Below are positions 9,152 to 16,781 of a DNA stretch of 64,000 nt, in pieces. The translations under genes and the position numbers were made by a program. Below the pieces are notes generated by a model. The model did no database searches. It was not told the DNA's origin and saw nothing but the letters and a program-made list of their open reading frames with translations. Position 1 is the first letter of the stretch, and every line of letters starts with the position of its first letter. This DNA comes from Lachnospiraceae bacterium (GTDB lineage Bacteria; Bacillota; Clostridia; Lachnospirales; Lachnospiraceae), in assembly GCA_017938315.1 (NCBI GenBank), contig JAGBBV010000030.1:270025-334024 (forward strand), written 5' to 3'.

Positions 9152-10132
9152 ATGCCAGTAAGATATCATAATTTTGGAGGAAGAATCGGTTGGGAGATGC
9201 AGAAAAGATTACCTAAACTATCCTCTGAAAGTTATTTAAAACTTCAGTTTTTAACCAGAAATAAGCTGCAGAAAGAGTACATTGAATACTTCATGAACAG
9301 TGAAGAAACTCCTATGCCTTTAGTAGTCAATTTAGAGACCATTAACCGTTGTAACAGTACCTGTTCTTTCTGCACGGCAAACAAAAATGCAGAGAAACGT
9401 CAGTACAAGCGTATGGAAGATGATTTGTTTTACAGTATTATTGATCAGCTTCATGACTGGGGATATAAAGGACATTTAACACTTTATGGAAATAACGAAC
9501 CTTTCCTTGATACCAGAATTGTGGAGTTTCATAAGTACTGCAGAGAAAAGCTTCCGGATAGCTTCATTTTCCTCTCAACTAATGGACTTCTTTTGACAGT
9601 GGACAAATTAAAGGAAATTGTACCCTATGTGGATCAGTTTATTATCAATAATTATTGTAGGGATATGAAGTTACATGATAATGTTAAGGAAGTTTACGAT
9701 TATGTCAAAGCACATCCGGAAGAGTTTAAAGATGTGGATATTTTGATACAGATGCGTTATATGGATGCTGTACTCACCAATCGTGCCGGAAGCGCACCGA
9801 ATAAGCAGAATACACAGAAGATTATTAAAGAGACATGTTTAATGCCCTATACAGATATGTTTATCTTCCCTGACGGAAGAATGGGCATTTGTTGCTGTGA
9901 TAATTTTGAAGTAACTAATTTGGCAGATTTGACGCAAGTGCCACTAAAAGAGGCATGGAGTAGCGATGAGTACAAAAAACTGCGTGAGACAATACGGACA
10001 AGCCGAAGTGACTACGGGTTCTGTAAATATTGTGACTTCATTGATGCAGGACTTCGTATGGATGCTGTTGATGATACTTTAAAGAATCGTGAGGCAAATC
10101 ACGGAGCCAGACAGTCCTTATTCAGAAAATAG
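9152..10132 (+). CDS. Radical SAM protein with SPASM-like C-terminus
   Basis: This 326-residue cytoplasmic enzyme carries the radical SAM Cys67-x3-Cys71-x2-Cys74 motif (NRCNSTCSFC). The C-terminal third has a cysteine set that fits a SPASM auxiliary iron-sulfur domain: Cys229, Cys247-249 and the Cys291/Cys294 pair (YGFCKYC). LTLYGNNEP after strand two matches the usual GGEP-like SAM-binding position. SPASM enzymes act on peptides, proteins or sugars. No small precursor peptide gene is visible next to it, and its operon partners are surface-polymer genes, so a sugar or lipid-linked substrate is the better guess. Its stop codon overlaps the convergent HAD gene by 15 bases, and its transcript probably ends at a terminator lying inside that gene (10407-10439). 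Confidence 0.85.
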   Translation: MPVRYHNFGGRIGWEMQKRLPKLSSESYLKLQFLTRNKLQKEYIEYFMNSEETPMPLVVNLETINRCNSTCSFCTANKNAEKRQYKRMEDDLFYSIIDQLHDWGYKGHLTLYGNNEPFLDTRIVEFHKYCREKLPDSFIFLSTNGLLLTVDKLKEIVPYVDQFIINNYCRDMKLHDNVKEVYDYVKAHPEEFKDVDILIQMRYMDAVLTNRAGSAPNKQNTQKIIKETCLMPYTDMFIFPDGRMGICCCDNFEVTNLADLTQVPLKEAWSSDEYKKLRETIRTSRSDYGFCKYCDFIDAGLRMDAVDDTLKNREANHGARQSLFRK

Positions 10133-10801
10133 AAGCGGATATTGAGTTCGGCGCTGGAATTTATGCTTCCTTAAAATCAAATAATCTGTACCGGCTGATA
10201 TGGCTGCCTGGCCGTCTTTGCTTTGGCGGTCACCAATCATAAGCACTTTGGAAGGTTCTGTGATACCATAAACAGACATGATATAGGTAAGACCTTTAGG
10301 GTCCGGTTTCATACAGCCAATTTCTTCCTGTCCGCCATAAAAGCATGGAATGGCAGGGAGCTTAAGAGCATCACGTTTGTCAATAGCCGGATAATCAGAA
10401 TAAATCACCACCTGTTTTTTTCGCAGGTGGTATTTTTTTATGATTTCAAAGAGTGTATGGTCCCGATACTTGCAAATGATAGAGAGTGGTTTGTTATAAA
10501 TCCATTCTTTTACAGCCTTTTCGATGTCTGCTGGAGATTTTCCTGTTTGTGAAGCTAAATATCTATACTGAGCGTTGTCAATATCTGCATCAGAATTATC
10601 GGAAGAAACCTTAACTTCATTCCATTGCTCCCGCAATTTGCGGAATTTTAGAACAGTTATCATTTCCGAAAGACCTCCTGGTTTTAAGCATGAGCAAATC
10701 ATTTTAAAAGCCATATGAATTTGTAAGGGACGCTGAAAATAAAGCGTCCCATCCATGTCAAATATGATTAATTCGTATTCGTTAATATTCTTTTTCATCA
10801 T
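10118..10801 (-). CDS. HAD superfamily phosphatase
   Basis: This 227-residue haloacid-dehalogenase-type hydrolase has motif I IFDMDGTLYF, a motif II Ser in VVIYSDYPA, a motif III Lys in GCMKPDPKG, and motif IV VLMIGDRQSKDG with its acidic residues. It has an alpha-helical cap after motif I. It is the last gene of a leftward operon behind a UbiA-type phosphoribosyltransferase-like gene (29-base gap). In mycobacteria the analogous product, polyprenyl-phosphoryl-5-phosphoribose, must lose its 5-phosphate. This HAD enzyme could do that step, a suggestion that rests on gene order only. Its 3' end overlaps the radical SAM gene by 15 bases. Confidence 0.85.
   Translation of the reverse strand: MMKKNINEYELIIFDMDGTLYFQRPLQIHMAFKMICSCLKPGGLSEMITVLKFRKLREQWNEVKVSSDNSDADIDNAQYRYLASQTGKSPADIEKAVKEWIYNKPLSIICKYRDHTLFEIIKKYHLRKKQVVIYSDYPAIDKRDALKLPAIPCFYGGQEEIGCMKPDPKGLTYIMSVYGITEPSKVLMIGDRQSKDGQAAISAGTDYLILRKHKFQRRTQYPLLFSE
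10407..10439 (+). terminator. Rightward intrinsic terminator inside the convergent HAD gene
   Basis: ACCACCTG and CAGGTGGT form a perfect 8-bp stem with a 9-base loop, followed by one A and seven Ts on the plus strand. On the minus strand no T run follows, so it acts only on rightward transcripts. It lies about 275 bases past the radical SAM stop codon, antisense to the HAD coding sequence. Confidence 0.6.
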
Positions 10802-10830
10802 AATTCCTTTGGTTTCAATATACAGAGAAC

Positions 10831-11757
10831 TTACAGGTTAATTAAGTGCGGATCACTGAATGAATGTAAAGAAGGAATGTCTACCAGTGTCAGCAAAATA
10901 AAGATAGCAATTACAAGACCTACAATCATTAGAAGTTTTTTCTCTTTGTATAGCTTTTCGGGCTTTTGCACGGCAGAGTCTTCGTTGAATGCCATCATAA
11001 CATAATAGGCAAACAGTAAAAACATAAAAGGCATGGCAACCACATATTCGATACGGTATTTTACAAGAAAGATGCCGATACAGAAAGTGGCACACAGTGC
11101 ATAAAAGAAAGAAGAACCAAATAATGTTTTTTCTGTGTAATATTTAAAGGATTTCCGATATAAACCGGCTACTTCCGGATTATTAATCATCCGATATTCT
11201 GCAAGACGCTTGGTGCCCATAAGGAATGCGCCGGCCATCCAGTAACCGATTAAAATACTTACAGGCGGAATGACACAGTCTGTTATTATAAACCAGCCGA
11301 GAAGCAAACGGATCATATTATTAACTGATTCAGAAAGTACGTCAAGGAAGATGATATCTTTGCTTCTGATGGGTTTAACATTATAGATTAGTCCCATTAC
11401 AAGAAGCCATATTTCCATGGCGAGAAACAAATAATTGATACACAATGATAAAAGAATACCGAGCGCTGCAAAAATCAGATATTCTATAAGTACAAATTTA
11501 AACTTTACATTTCCACCTACCACAGGACGATATTTTTTTGTGGGATGAAACTTATCAAACTCTGCATCCAGCCATTCGTTTATTACGTAATTGGCAGAAG
11601 CAATAAAGCAGGTAGCCAAAAAACCGATAATCATGTAAAACACATTGGCGGAACGTTGGCTTTCGTCTAATAGAAGGATTGCCACAGCGATACCGGGAAT
11701 AATAAATGCATTTTTAATCCAATGATCAAGTCTTGCAATTTTAATGTAATCTTTCAT
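10831..11757 (-). CDS. UbiA-family polyprenyl-phosphate phosphoribosyltransferase-like enzyme
   Basis: This 308-residue integral membrane protein has about eight or nine helices. The first aspartate motif reads N60-x3-D64-x3-D68 followed by H71-P-x-K-x2-RP, the form typical of decaprenyl-phosphate phosphoribosyltransferases (Rv3806c type), not of quinone or heme prenyltransferases. The N-terminal RLDHWIKN also fits that subgroup. Such enzymes join phosphoribosyl pyrophosphate to a polyprenyl phosphate, giving a lipid-linked pentose donor for extracytoplasmic GT-C enzymes. It sits between an FAD oxidoreductase and a HAD phosphatase in one operon, with several GT-C-like proteins nearby that could use the product. 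Specific substrate is inferred from motif and context. Confidence 0.82.
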   Translation of the reverse strand: MKDYIKIARLDHWIKNAFIIPGIAVAILLLDESQRSANVFYMIIGFLATCFIASANYVINEWLDAEFDKFHPTKKYRPVVGGNVKFKFVLIEYLIFAALGILLSLCINYLFLAMEIWLLVMGLIYNVKPIRSKDIIFLDVLSESVNNMIRLLLGWFIITDCVIPPVSILIGYWMAGAFLMGTKRLAEYRMINNPEVAGLYRKSFKYYTEKTLFGSSFFYALCATFCIGIFLVKYRIEYVVAMPFMFLLFAYYVMMAFNEDSAVQKPEKLYKEKKLLMIVGLVIAIFILLTLVDIPSLHSFSDPHLINL

Positions 11758-11784
11758 GAGGTACTCCTAAGAATGATTTGTATA

Positions 11785-13359
11785 TTAGTCAACTTCAGCC
11801 TCGTTTTGTTTGGCTTCTTCATGATATTCTTTCTCTGTGTTAACGCTCCAGATGTTCGTTTTATCTTTTTCACCGGATAAAATATTTTTTACAGTCTCAA
11901 AAGAGGTTACCATGGAATGATCAATATTATTGTATCTGTGCTGACCGTTACGGCCTACGCAGTATAGGTTGTCAATTGTCTTAAGATAATCAACCAGAGT
12001 ATCAATTTCATCGTAAGTGTCAAAGTAAGCAGGATAAGCTTTCTTTACTTTTTCCATATGAGTATCAATTACCACGTCAGCACTGCTAATCAGTCCTAAT
12101 TTAATCATTTCGTCAATACCGATTTTGGAGAATTCCTCTTCTGACATATTCCAGAATTCATCACCTTCATTAACAAAGTATTCAAGACCAATCCATACAG
12201 TGTTTTCTAAATCTTTAATCATGTAAGGAGACCAGTTGTTATAAATCTGAAAACGTCCCAGCTTAACATTACGGTCCTGAACATATACCCAACAGTCGGG
12301 CACAATATTGCTGACAGTCTTGATGTCTGTTTTATTAACAAGGTTAATCTTAGGAACTAAAACACCTAAAGTCATATAATCACGGTAAGGAAGTCCTGCG
12401 GCAATCCGTGCAGGTTCGGAAGGAACATCATTCATGCCTTCAACTAAATCTTTGACAGGCATGGAGGAAATAATGTAATCTCCTTCCATGGTACACTCTT
12501 CGCCGTTCATTTCATAACTAAGGCCTGTAAGAAGGTTGTCCGCGTTTTTGTGAATCTTGGTTACCTTGGCATTTTTATAGATGGTACCGCCAAGCTTTAT
12601 AATTTCTTCTGCAGTGACATCCCAAAGCTGACCGGGACCTAATTTCGGGTATTTAAACTCTTCTATCAGAGAAGTTTCTACTTTACGGTTTTTAACTTTG
12701 AATATTTTTCCAAAGATATCTTTGATAATGGCAATAATAGAAAGTCCCTTTACGCGCTGTGCTCCCCAGGAAGCATCAATCTCACGGGGATGACGTCCCC
12801 AGAGGTTTGCCGTGTAGTATTCAAAAAACATAGAATATAGTTTGCGACCAAAGCGATTAATATAAAAGTTTTCAAGGTTATCTTCGGGTAATTTGCGGAA
12901 CAGGGAAGCAAGATAACTAAAGCCTACTTGCATGGTTGTAAAAAAGCCCATGTTTTTGAGGGTTTCCCATTTCAGTGAAACGGGATAATCATAAAATTTG
13001 GAGTCAAAAAGAATACGTGATACGCGGTGTCTGGTGAGCATAACACGATCTTCCTTTTCCGGATCCGGACCGCCTTTGGAGAGAGGCATGGGACGATTTA
13101 AAATAATATCATCATAGGTAGGATGTCCTTGCATGGGAAGCATATTGTCCCACCAAGCATTTACCTCAGGAATTTTGGAGAAGAAACGGTGTCCGCCCAT
13201 ATCCATGCGGTTTCCTTTATAATTTACTGTTTTAGAAATTCCACCAAAGCAGTCGCTTTCTTCAAAAACTACTACTTCAATGTCATCAGATTTTGTTAAC
13301 AGTTCATATGCTGCGGTGAGTCCTGCAGGACCCGCTCCAATAATCAGAGCTTTTTTCAT
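11785..13359 (-). CDS. FAD-dependent oxidoreductase (amine oxidase / UDP-galactopyranose mutase-like fold)
   Basis: This 524-residue flavoprotein begins with a dinucleotide-binding GAGPAGL at residues 8-14, followed by an acidic [11 protein letters not shown] turn and the MGGHRFF segment seen in protoporphyrinogen-oxidase-like and UDP-galactopyranose-mutase-like proteins. A C-terminal FAD contact ([16 protein letters not shown]) is present. It is longer than a standard UDP-galactopyranose mutase (about 370-400), so that name should not be applied. It is the first gene of a leftward operon with the UbiA-like and HAD genes and has its own promoter at 13398-13426. A redox or isomerase step on a lipid-linked or nucleotide sugar is a fair inference; the reaction is unknown. 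Confidence 0.75.
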   Translation of the reverse strand: MKKALIIGAGPAGLTAAYELLTKSDDIEVVVFEESDCFGGISKTVNYKGNRMDMGGHRFFSKIPEVNAWWDNMLPMQGHPTYDDIILNRPMPLSKGGPDPEKEDRVMLTRHRVSRILFDSKFYDYPVSLKWETLKNMGFFTTMQVGFSYLASLFRKLPEDNLENFYINRFGRKLYSMFFEYYTANLWGRHPREIDASWGAQRVKGLSIIAIIKDIFGKIFKVKNRKVETSLIEEFKYPKLGPGQLWDVTAEEIIKLGGTIYKNAKVTKIHKNADNLLTGLSYEMNGEECTMEGDYIISSMPVKDLVEGMNDVPSEPARIAAGLPYRDYMTLGVLVPKINLVNKTDIKTVSNIVPDCWVYVQDRNVKLGRFQIYNNWSPYMIKDLENTVWIGLEYFVNEGDEFWNMSEEEFSKIGIDEMIKLGLISSADVVIDTHMEKVKKAYPAYFDTYDEIDTLVDYLKTIDNLYCVGRNGQHRYNNIDHSMVTSFETVKNILSGEKDKTNIWSVNTEKEYHEEAKQNEAEVD

Positions 13360-13397
13360 AGTGTATTTTACCTTTCAAAAATCTTTTGCTAAATTAT

Positions 13398-13426
13398 ATT
13401 TTAACATAATTTAGAAATAGTGTCTA
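13398..13426 (-). promoter_or_regulatory. Sigma-A-type promoter for the FAD oxidoreductase-UbiA-HAD operon
   Basis: On the minus strand TAGACA and TAAAAT are separated by exactly 17 bases, ending about 40 bases before the ATG at 13359. It lies between the GT39-like gene and the operon, so the operon can be expressed independently of that gene. Confidence 0.55.
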
Positions 13427-13458
13427 CTAATGCTAGATGGTCATTACAAGACAAAAAA

Positions 13459-14856
13459 TTAATTTGTGGTTATTTTATAGACATCAAAAGCCAGATGCCT
13501 ATAGTAGAAAGTTCCATATTCTTCTGATTTTTTTCCTGCAGACGATATTATTTGGCTATCAAAGGAACTTCCCTGGTCAAAAAACCAGTAGGTGTCATAG
13601 CCACTGTAAGCAGAAAATAATTCAGAATTAAATTCTCCTACGTATATCCGCTCGGCATGGGGAACAAAATATTCTACACACATGCATAAAAAGTCATCGT
13701 CAAATTCGTTGACTACAATGACAGCATCCCCTGCTTTTATTTGTTGATTAGTAAAGCCATGCGTTAACTTTGTTGTATCATTTAGATTTGCCGAAAGGGA
13801 ACTTTGATAATGGACAAGTCCGATAATTGCAATAACAGTACATAAAATAATCACAATTATTTTATGAAAATCTTTCATGCAGCTGCTGATGGCCAGAAAT
13901 AAAAGGCACACGGGCATGATTAGGTAACGACTGAGCATAATTGGTTTTACAAAGATTCCCCACATGGTACATAGTAAATATATTCCCCAAAGAGCACTGC
14001 AACATACACATACCCAATAATAATGAGTGTCCTTTGATTGAATAAATTTTATGAAAGCATATAGCGTCATTAAAAATATAAGAAGCAGATAAAACAATTC
14101 ACTTCCCGGGATGCTGCTATAAAAAAGCTCTTTCAAGGTGCCTAATTTGGAACTGGGTGCAGCAATCCAGCTACCGTTTGATTCGTTGATTTGAAATGCT
14201 GCAACAAATAACCATGGCAAATATGTAAGCACGGTGACAGCATAGCAGATGAGACAGTTAATGATTTGTTTTTTGTCCCGTTTAAAAATGTAGAAAACCA
14301 ATATACCTACATATAAGAATATCATGGTAAGTACAACATAATATTGAGTGTATGCTCCAAGAAGGCTTGTGACGGTAAATAAAATCCATGTTTTCTTCGT
14401 TGGAGCTGTTAACAAATAATAACTAAGCACACCACTAAAGAGAGTGAATACCGTAGCCCATCCATACATTCTGGCTTCCGTAGACTTTTGGAGCATAAAA
14501 GGGGTTAAATATATAATAAAACTGTAAAAATACATTGCTTTGAGCCCAAAATGCTTTTTAACAAATGAACTGCCGATGATTAGCATAACTAAGAGTGCAA
14601 GAAGCGAAAATAGTCTTGCACCCATCAAACTTCCGCCGGTCAGTTTGTGAACCGGCCACATCATAAGGTAATATAAAAAAGGTGATGTGTCATGAATTAA
14701 TTCGTGGACATAATCAGGCCATGAAAGGCGCCCCCATATCATGGTATAAAATTCATCGTTATTTATGCTGTATCTGGGACACAAACTAAATGCCATTGCC
14801 ATAAACAGGCATATGATGATAAGAGCATGAGAATGTTTCTTTAGCAATTGTTGCAT
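13459..14856 (-). CDS. GT39/PMT-like membrane glycosyltransferase
   Basis: This 465-residue GT-C protein has about eleven membrane helices. The diagnostic acidic pair Asp34-Glu35 (INNDEFY) sits right after the first helix. The following loop, with HDTSPFLYYLMMWP and MGARLFSL, is typical of the dolichyl-phosphate-mannose protein mannosyltransferase-like (PMT_2/GT39) family. Such enzymes take a sugar from a polyprenyl phosphate and act outside the membrane. A predicted lipid-linked pentose pathway lies immediately downstream on the same strand, so that product is a candidate donor. The gene is divergent from the DUF6020 gene. Confidence 0.8.
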   Translation of the reverse strand: MQQLLKKHSHALIIICLFMAMAFSLCPRYSINNDEFYTMIWGRLSWPDYVHELIHDTSPFLYYLMMWPVHKLTGGSLMGARLFSLLALLVMLIIGSSFVKKHFGLKAMYFYSFIIYLTPFMLQKSTEARMYGWATVFTLFSGVLSYYLLTAPTKKTWILFTVTSLLGAYTQYYVVLTMIFLYVGILVFYIFKRDKKQIINCLICYAVTVLTYLPWLFVAAFQINESNGSWIAAPSSKLGTLKELFYSSIPGSELFYLLLIFLMTLYAFIKFIQSKDTHYYWVCVCCSALWGIYLLCTMWGIFVKPIMLSRYLIMPVCLLFLAISSCMKDFHKIIVIILCTVIAIIGLVHYQSSLSANLNDTTKLTHGFTNQQIKAGDAVIVVNEFDDDFLCMCVEYFVPHAERIYVGEFNSELFSAYSGYDTYWFFDQGSSFDSQIISSAGKKSEEYGTFYYRHLAFDVYKITTN

Positions 14857-14903
14857 AGTAGCCTCCTAGGTAAACGGTATCAAACGGCAAATATGTATAT
14901 AAT

Positions 14904-14932
14904 TTGACAGAAGTATACGAATTGCGTATGAT
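14904..14932 (+). promoter_or_regulatory. Sigma-A promoter for the DUF6020 gene
   Basis: TTGACA and TATGAT are separated by 17 bases, about 50 bases before the ATG at 14985. It lies in the 128-base divergent region with the GT39-like gene. Confidence 0.7.
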
Positions 14933-14984
14933 AGACAATATTATATCACAATTTGCCAAATCTTAATAGGAGCATTTGCAGTAA

Positions 14985-16781
14985 ATGAAGAGATATTTTG
15001 ATAGATTTATTTTAGTACAACTTTTACAAAGTTTCTTTACCACGTGGGCATTAATGAAGGTGGCGCATATGGAACCGGGTAATGTTTTTACAGCGGTATT
15101 TTTCCTGTCGGTTTTTGTTTTGTACGGGGCAATTAAACGCCGTGTAAATACAAGAGATATTTGCACAGTGAAGAAAACCAAGACAGTTGCCGTCGCGCTA
15201 TCTGTAATGTTTGCATTTTTCTATATGGTAGTGGATTACGTTTATTATATAAAAACATTAACAAATCTGATGTTTCAACTCATAATACTTACAGTAGTAA
15301 GTGTTGGATTAATCACATTATTCTATTATTTGATATTATTACTATTTTCATTTGTGGCTGGTGACGTGGAGTTTGCCCGCTTTTGGTATAGGGAGAAGAC
15401 AGAGTGTTTTTATGACCGTTATGCAGGTCTTGTCAGTTTTCTGATTTGCATAGTTTGCTGGCTTCCCTACTTTTTGTATCTCTTTCCCGGCGTTATGACA
15501 CCGGATAGTATTGTGCAGTTTGAACAGGTACTTGGACTTAGGGAATACAGCAATCACCATCCTATAGCACACACGTTATTAATAAAGTTTTTCTATAATA
15601 TTGGAACTATCTTTACCACAAATAGGACAATTGCCATTTCGGTTTATACATTGTTTCAAATGTGCTTTATGGCAGGAGTGGTGTCATACTTTATAAAGAT
15701 GTTGGCCGCATATCGGATCCGTATTTTGGTTCGAGTGATTGTAACACTGTTTTATGCGCTGGTACCTTATCATGCAGTATATTCTGTGACCATTTGGAAG
15801 GATATTTTGTTTGCAGGTGCGGTCCTTTTATTTGGGTGTAGTTTACTGCGTCTTTCAAAGAAAATTGCAGTTTCTGACTGTTTGATTTTTGGTTTGTCGG
15901 GAATCATGGTTTGCCTATTCCGATCCAATGGGTGGTATGGTTTTGTACTCTGCGTTCCTTTTTTATTTTTCCATTTCCGGAAGAAAGCAAAAGCGATGTT
16001 TCCGGTTTTACTGACTATTTTAGCGACGGCAATTGTTGTAAAGTATCCGATTATGAACCGGGCAGGAGTAGTGCAACCGGATTTCATTGAATCGTTATCT
16101 ATTCCAACGCAGCAAATTGCGCATGTGATATGTAATGATAGGGAACTGACAGAAGAACAACTTGACTTACTGGAAAAGGTGATAGAAGTAGAACATGTAA
16201 AAGAACTGTATGTGCCCACAATTTCTGATAATATGAAAGAATTAGTGCGGGCAGGCAATCAGGATTACCTTGTGCAGCATAAAGGTGATTTCCTGAAATT
16301 ATGGATAGAACTGGGATGTAAGTATCCGTGGGATTATTTGGAGGCTTACGTGAATCAGACCTATGGATTTTTTTATCCGGATTCATTTTATCTTGTTGCG
16401 GAAGCAGAGGGGGTAAGCGGTAGCCGGCTTGGTGTTTCGCACACGCCGCTCATCAGAGGACCTCTTGTGGTGAAGGTAAAAGAAATATCCATCAAGCTGG
16501 GGAGTATGGTTCCCATTTACAGCTTATTATGGAGCATGGGAGTGGTCTTTTGGACATTGCTCTTCTGTATTGGTTGCGTTCTTGTCAGAAATGAAAAGGC
16601 AAAGCTGATTTATTATCTTCCCAGCCTTGCCCTATATCTTACGGTTATGATTGCGACACCTGTTGCAACCGAATTCCGTTATGTCTATTTTATGATATTT
16701 TCATTACCATTTTATTTATTGGCGGTAGTTCTTCAAGAACCGGATACGGTAAAGGAAAAACTGCCGGAAGAAAGTTCATAA
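14985..16781 (+). CDS. DUF6020-like polytopic membrane protein
   Basis: This 598-residue protein has about twelve hydrophobic segments and a central hydrophilic region (about residues 375-480). The segment LFPGVMTPDS, followed by a patch containing NHHPIAHTLL, is the recognisable core of the DUF6020 family, which resembles GT-C membrane glycosyltransferases in layout. It is preceded by a strong promoter and an AGGAG about 11 bases before the ATG. Its last 49 bases overlap the 3' end of the convergent GH78 rhamnosidase gene. Transfer of a sugar to a surface polymer is inferred from family and neighbourhood. Confidence 0.72.
   Translation: MKRYFDRFILVQLLQSFFTTWALMKVAHMEPGNVFTAVFFLSVFVLYGAIKRRVNTRDICTVKKTKTVAVALSVMFAFFYMVVDYVYYIKTLTNLMFQLIILTVVSVGLITLFYYLILLLFSFVAGDVEFARFWYREKTECFYDRYAGLVSFLICIVCWLPYFLYLFPGVMTPDSIVQFEQVLGLREYSNHHPIAHTLLIKFFYNIGTIFTTNRTIAISVYTLFQMCFMAGVVSYFIKMLAAYRIRILVRVIVTLFYALVPYHAVYSVTIWKDILFAGAVLLFGCSLLRLSKKIAVSDCLIFGLSGIMVCLFRSNGWYGFVLCVPFLFFHFRKKAKAMFPVLLTILATAIVVKYPIMNRAGVVQPDFIESLSIPTQQIAHVICNDRELTEEQLDLLEKVIEVEHVKELYVPTISDNMKELVRAGNQDYLVQHKGDFLKLWIELGCKYPWDYLEAYVNQTYGFFYPDSFYLVAEAEGVSGSRLGVSHTPLIRGPLVVKVKEISIKLGSMVPIYSLLWSMGVVFWTLLFCIGCVLVRNEKAKLIYYLPSLALYLTVMIATPVATEFRYVYFMIFSLPFYLLAVVLQEPDTVKEKLPEESS

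Noticed and set aside
9152-10132. RiPP-type maturase with a precursor peptide
   Set aside because: No small Cys- or core-peptide ORF with a ribosome site was found next to the radical SAM gene.
11785-13359. Naming this flavoprotein UDP-galactopyranose mutase
   Set aside because: The N-terminal fold is similar, but the protein is over 100 residues longer and the mutase-specific motifs were not recognisable.
15770-16258. Antisense ORF of 162 codons inside the DUF6020 gene
   Set aside because: Shadow of a convincing membrane protein; no ribosome site.
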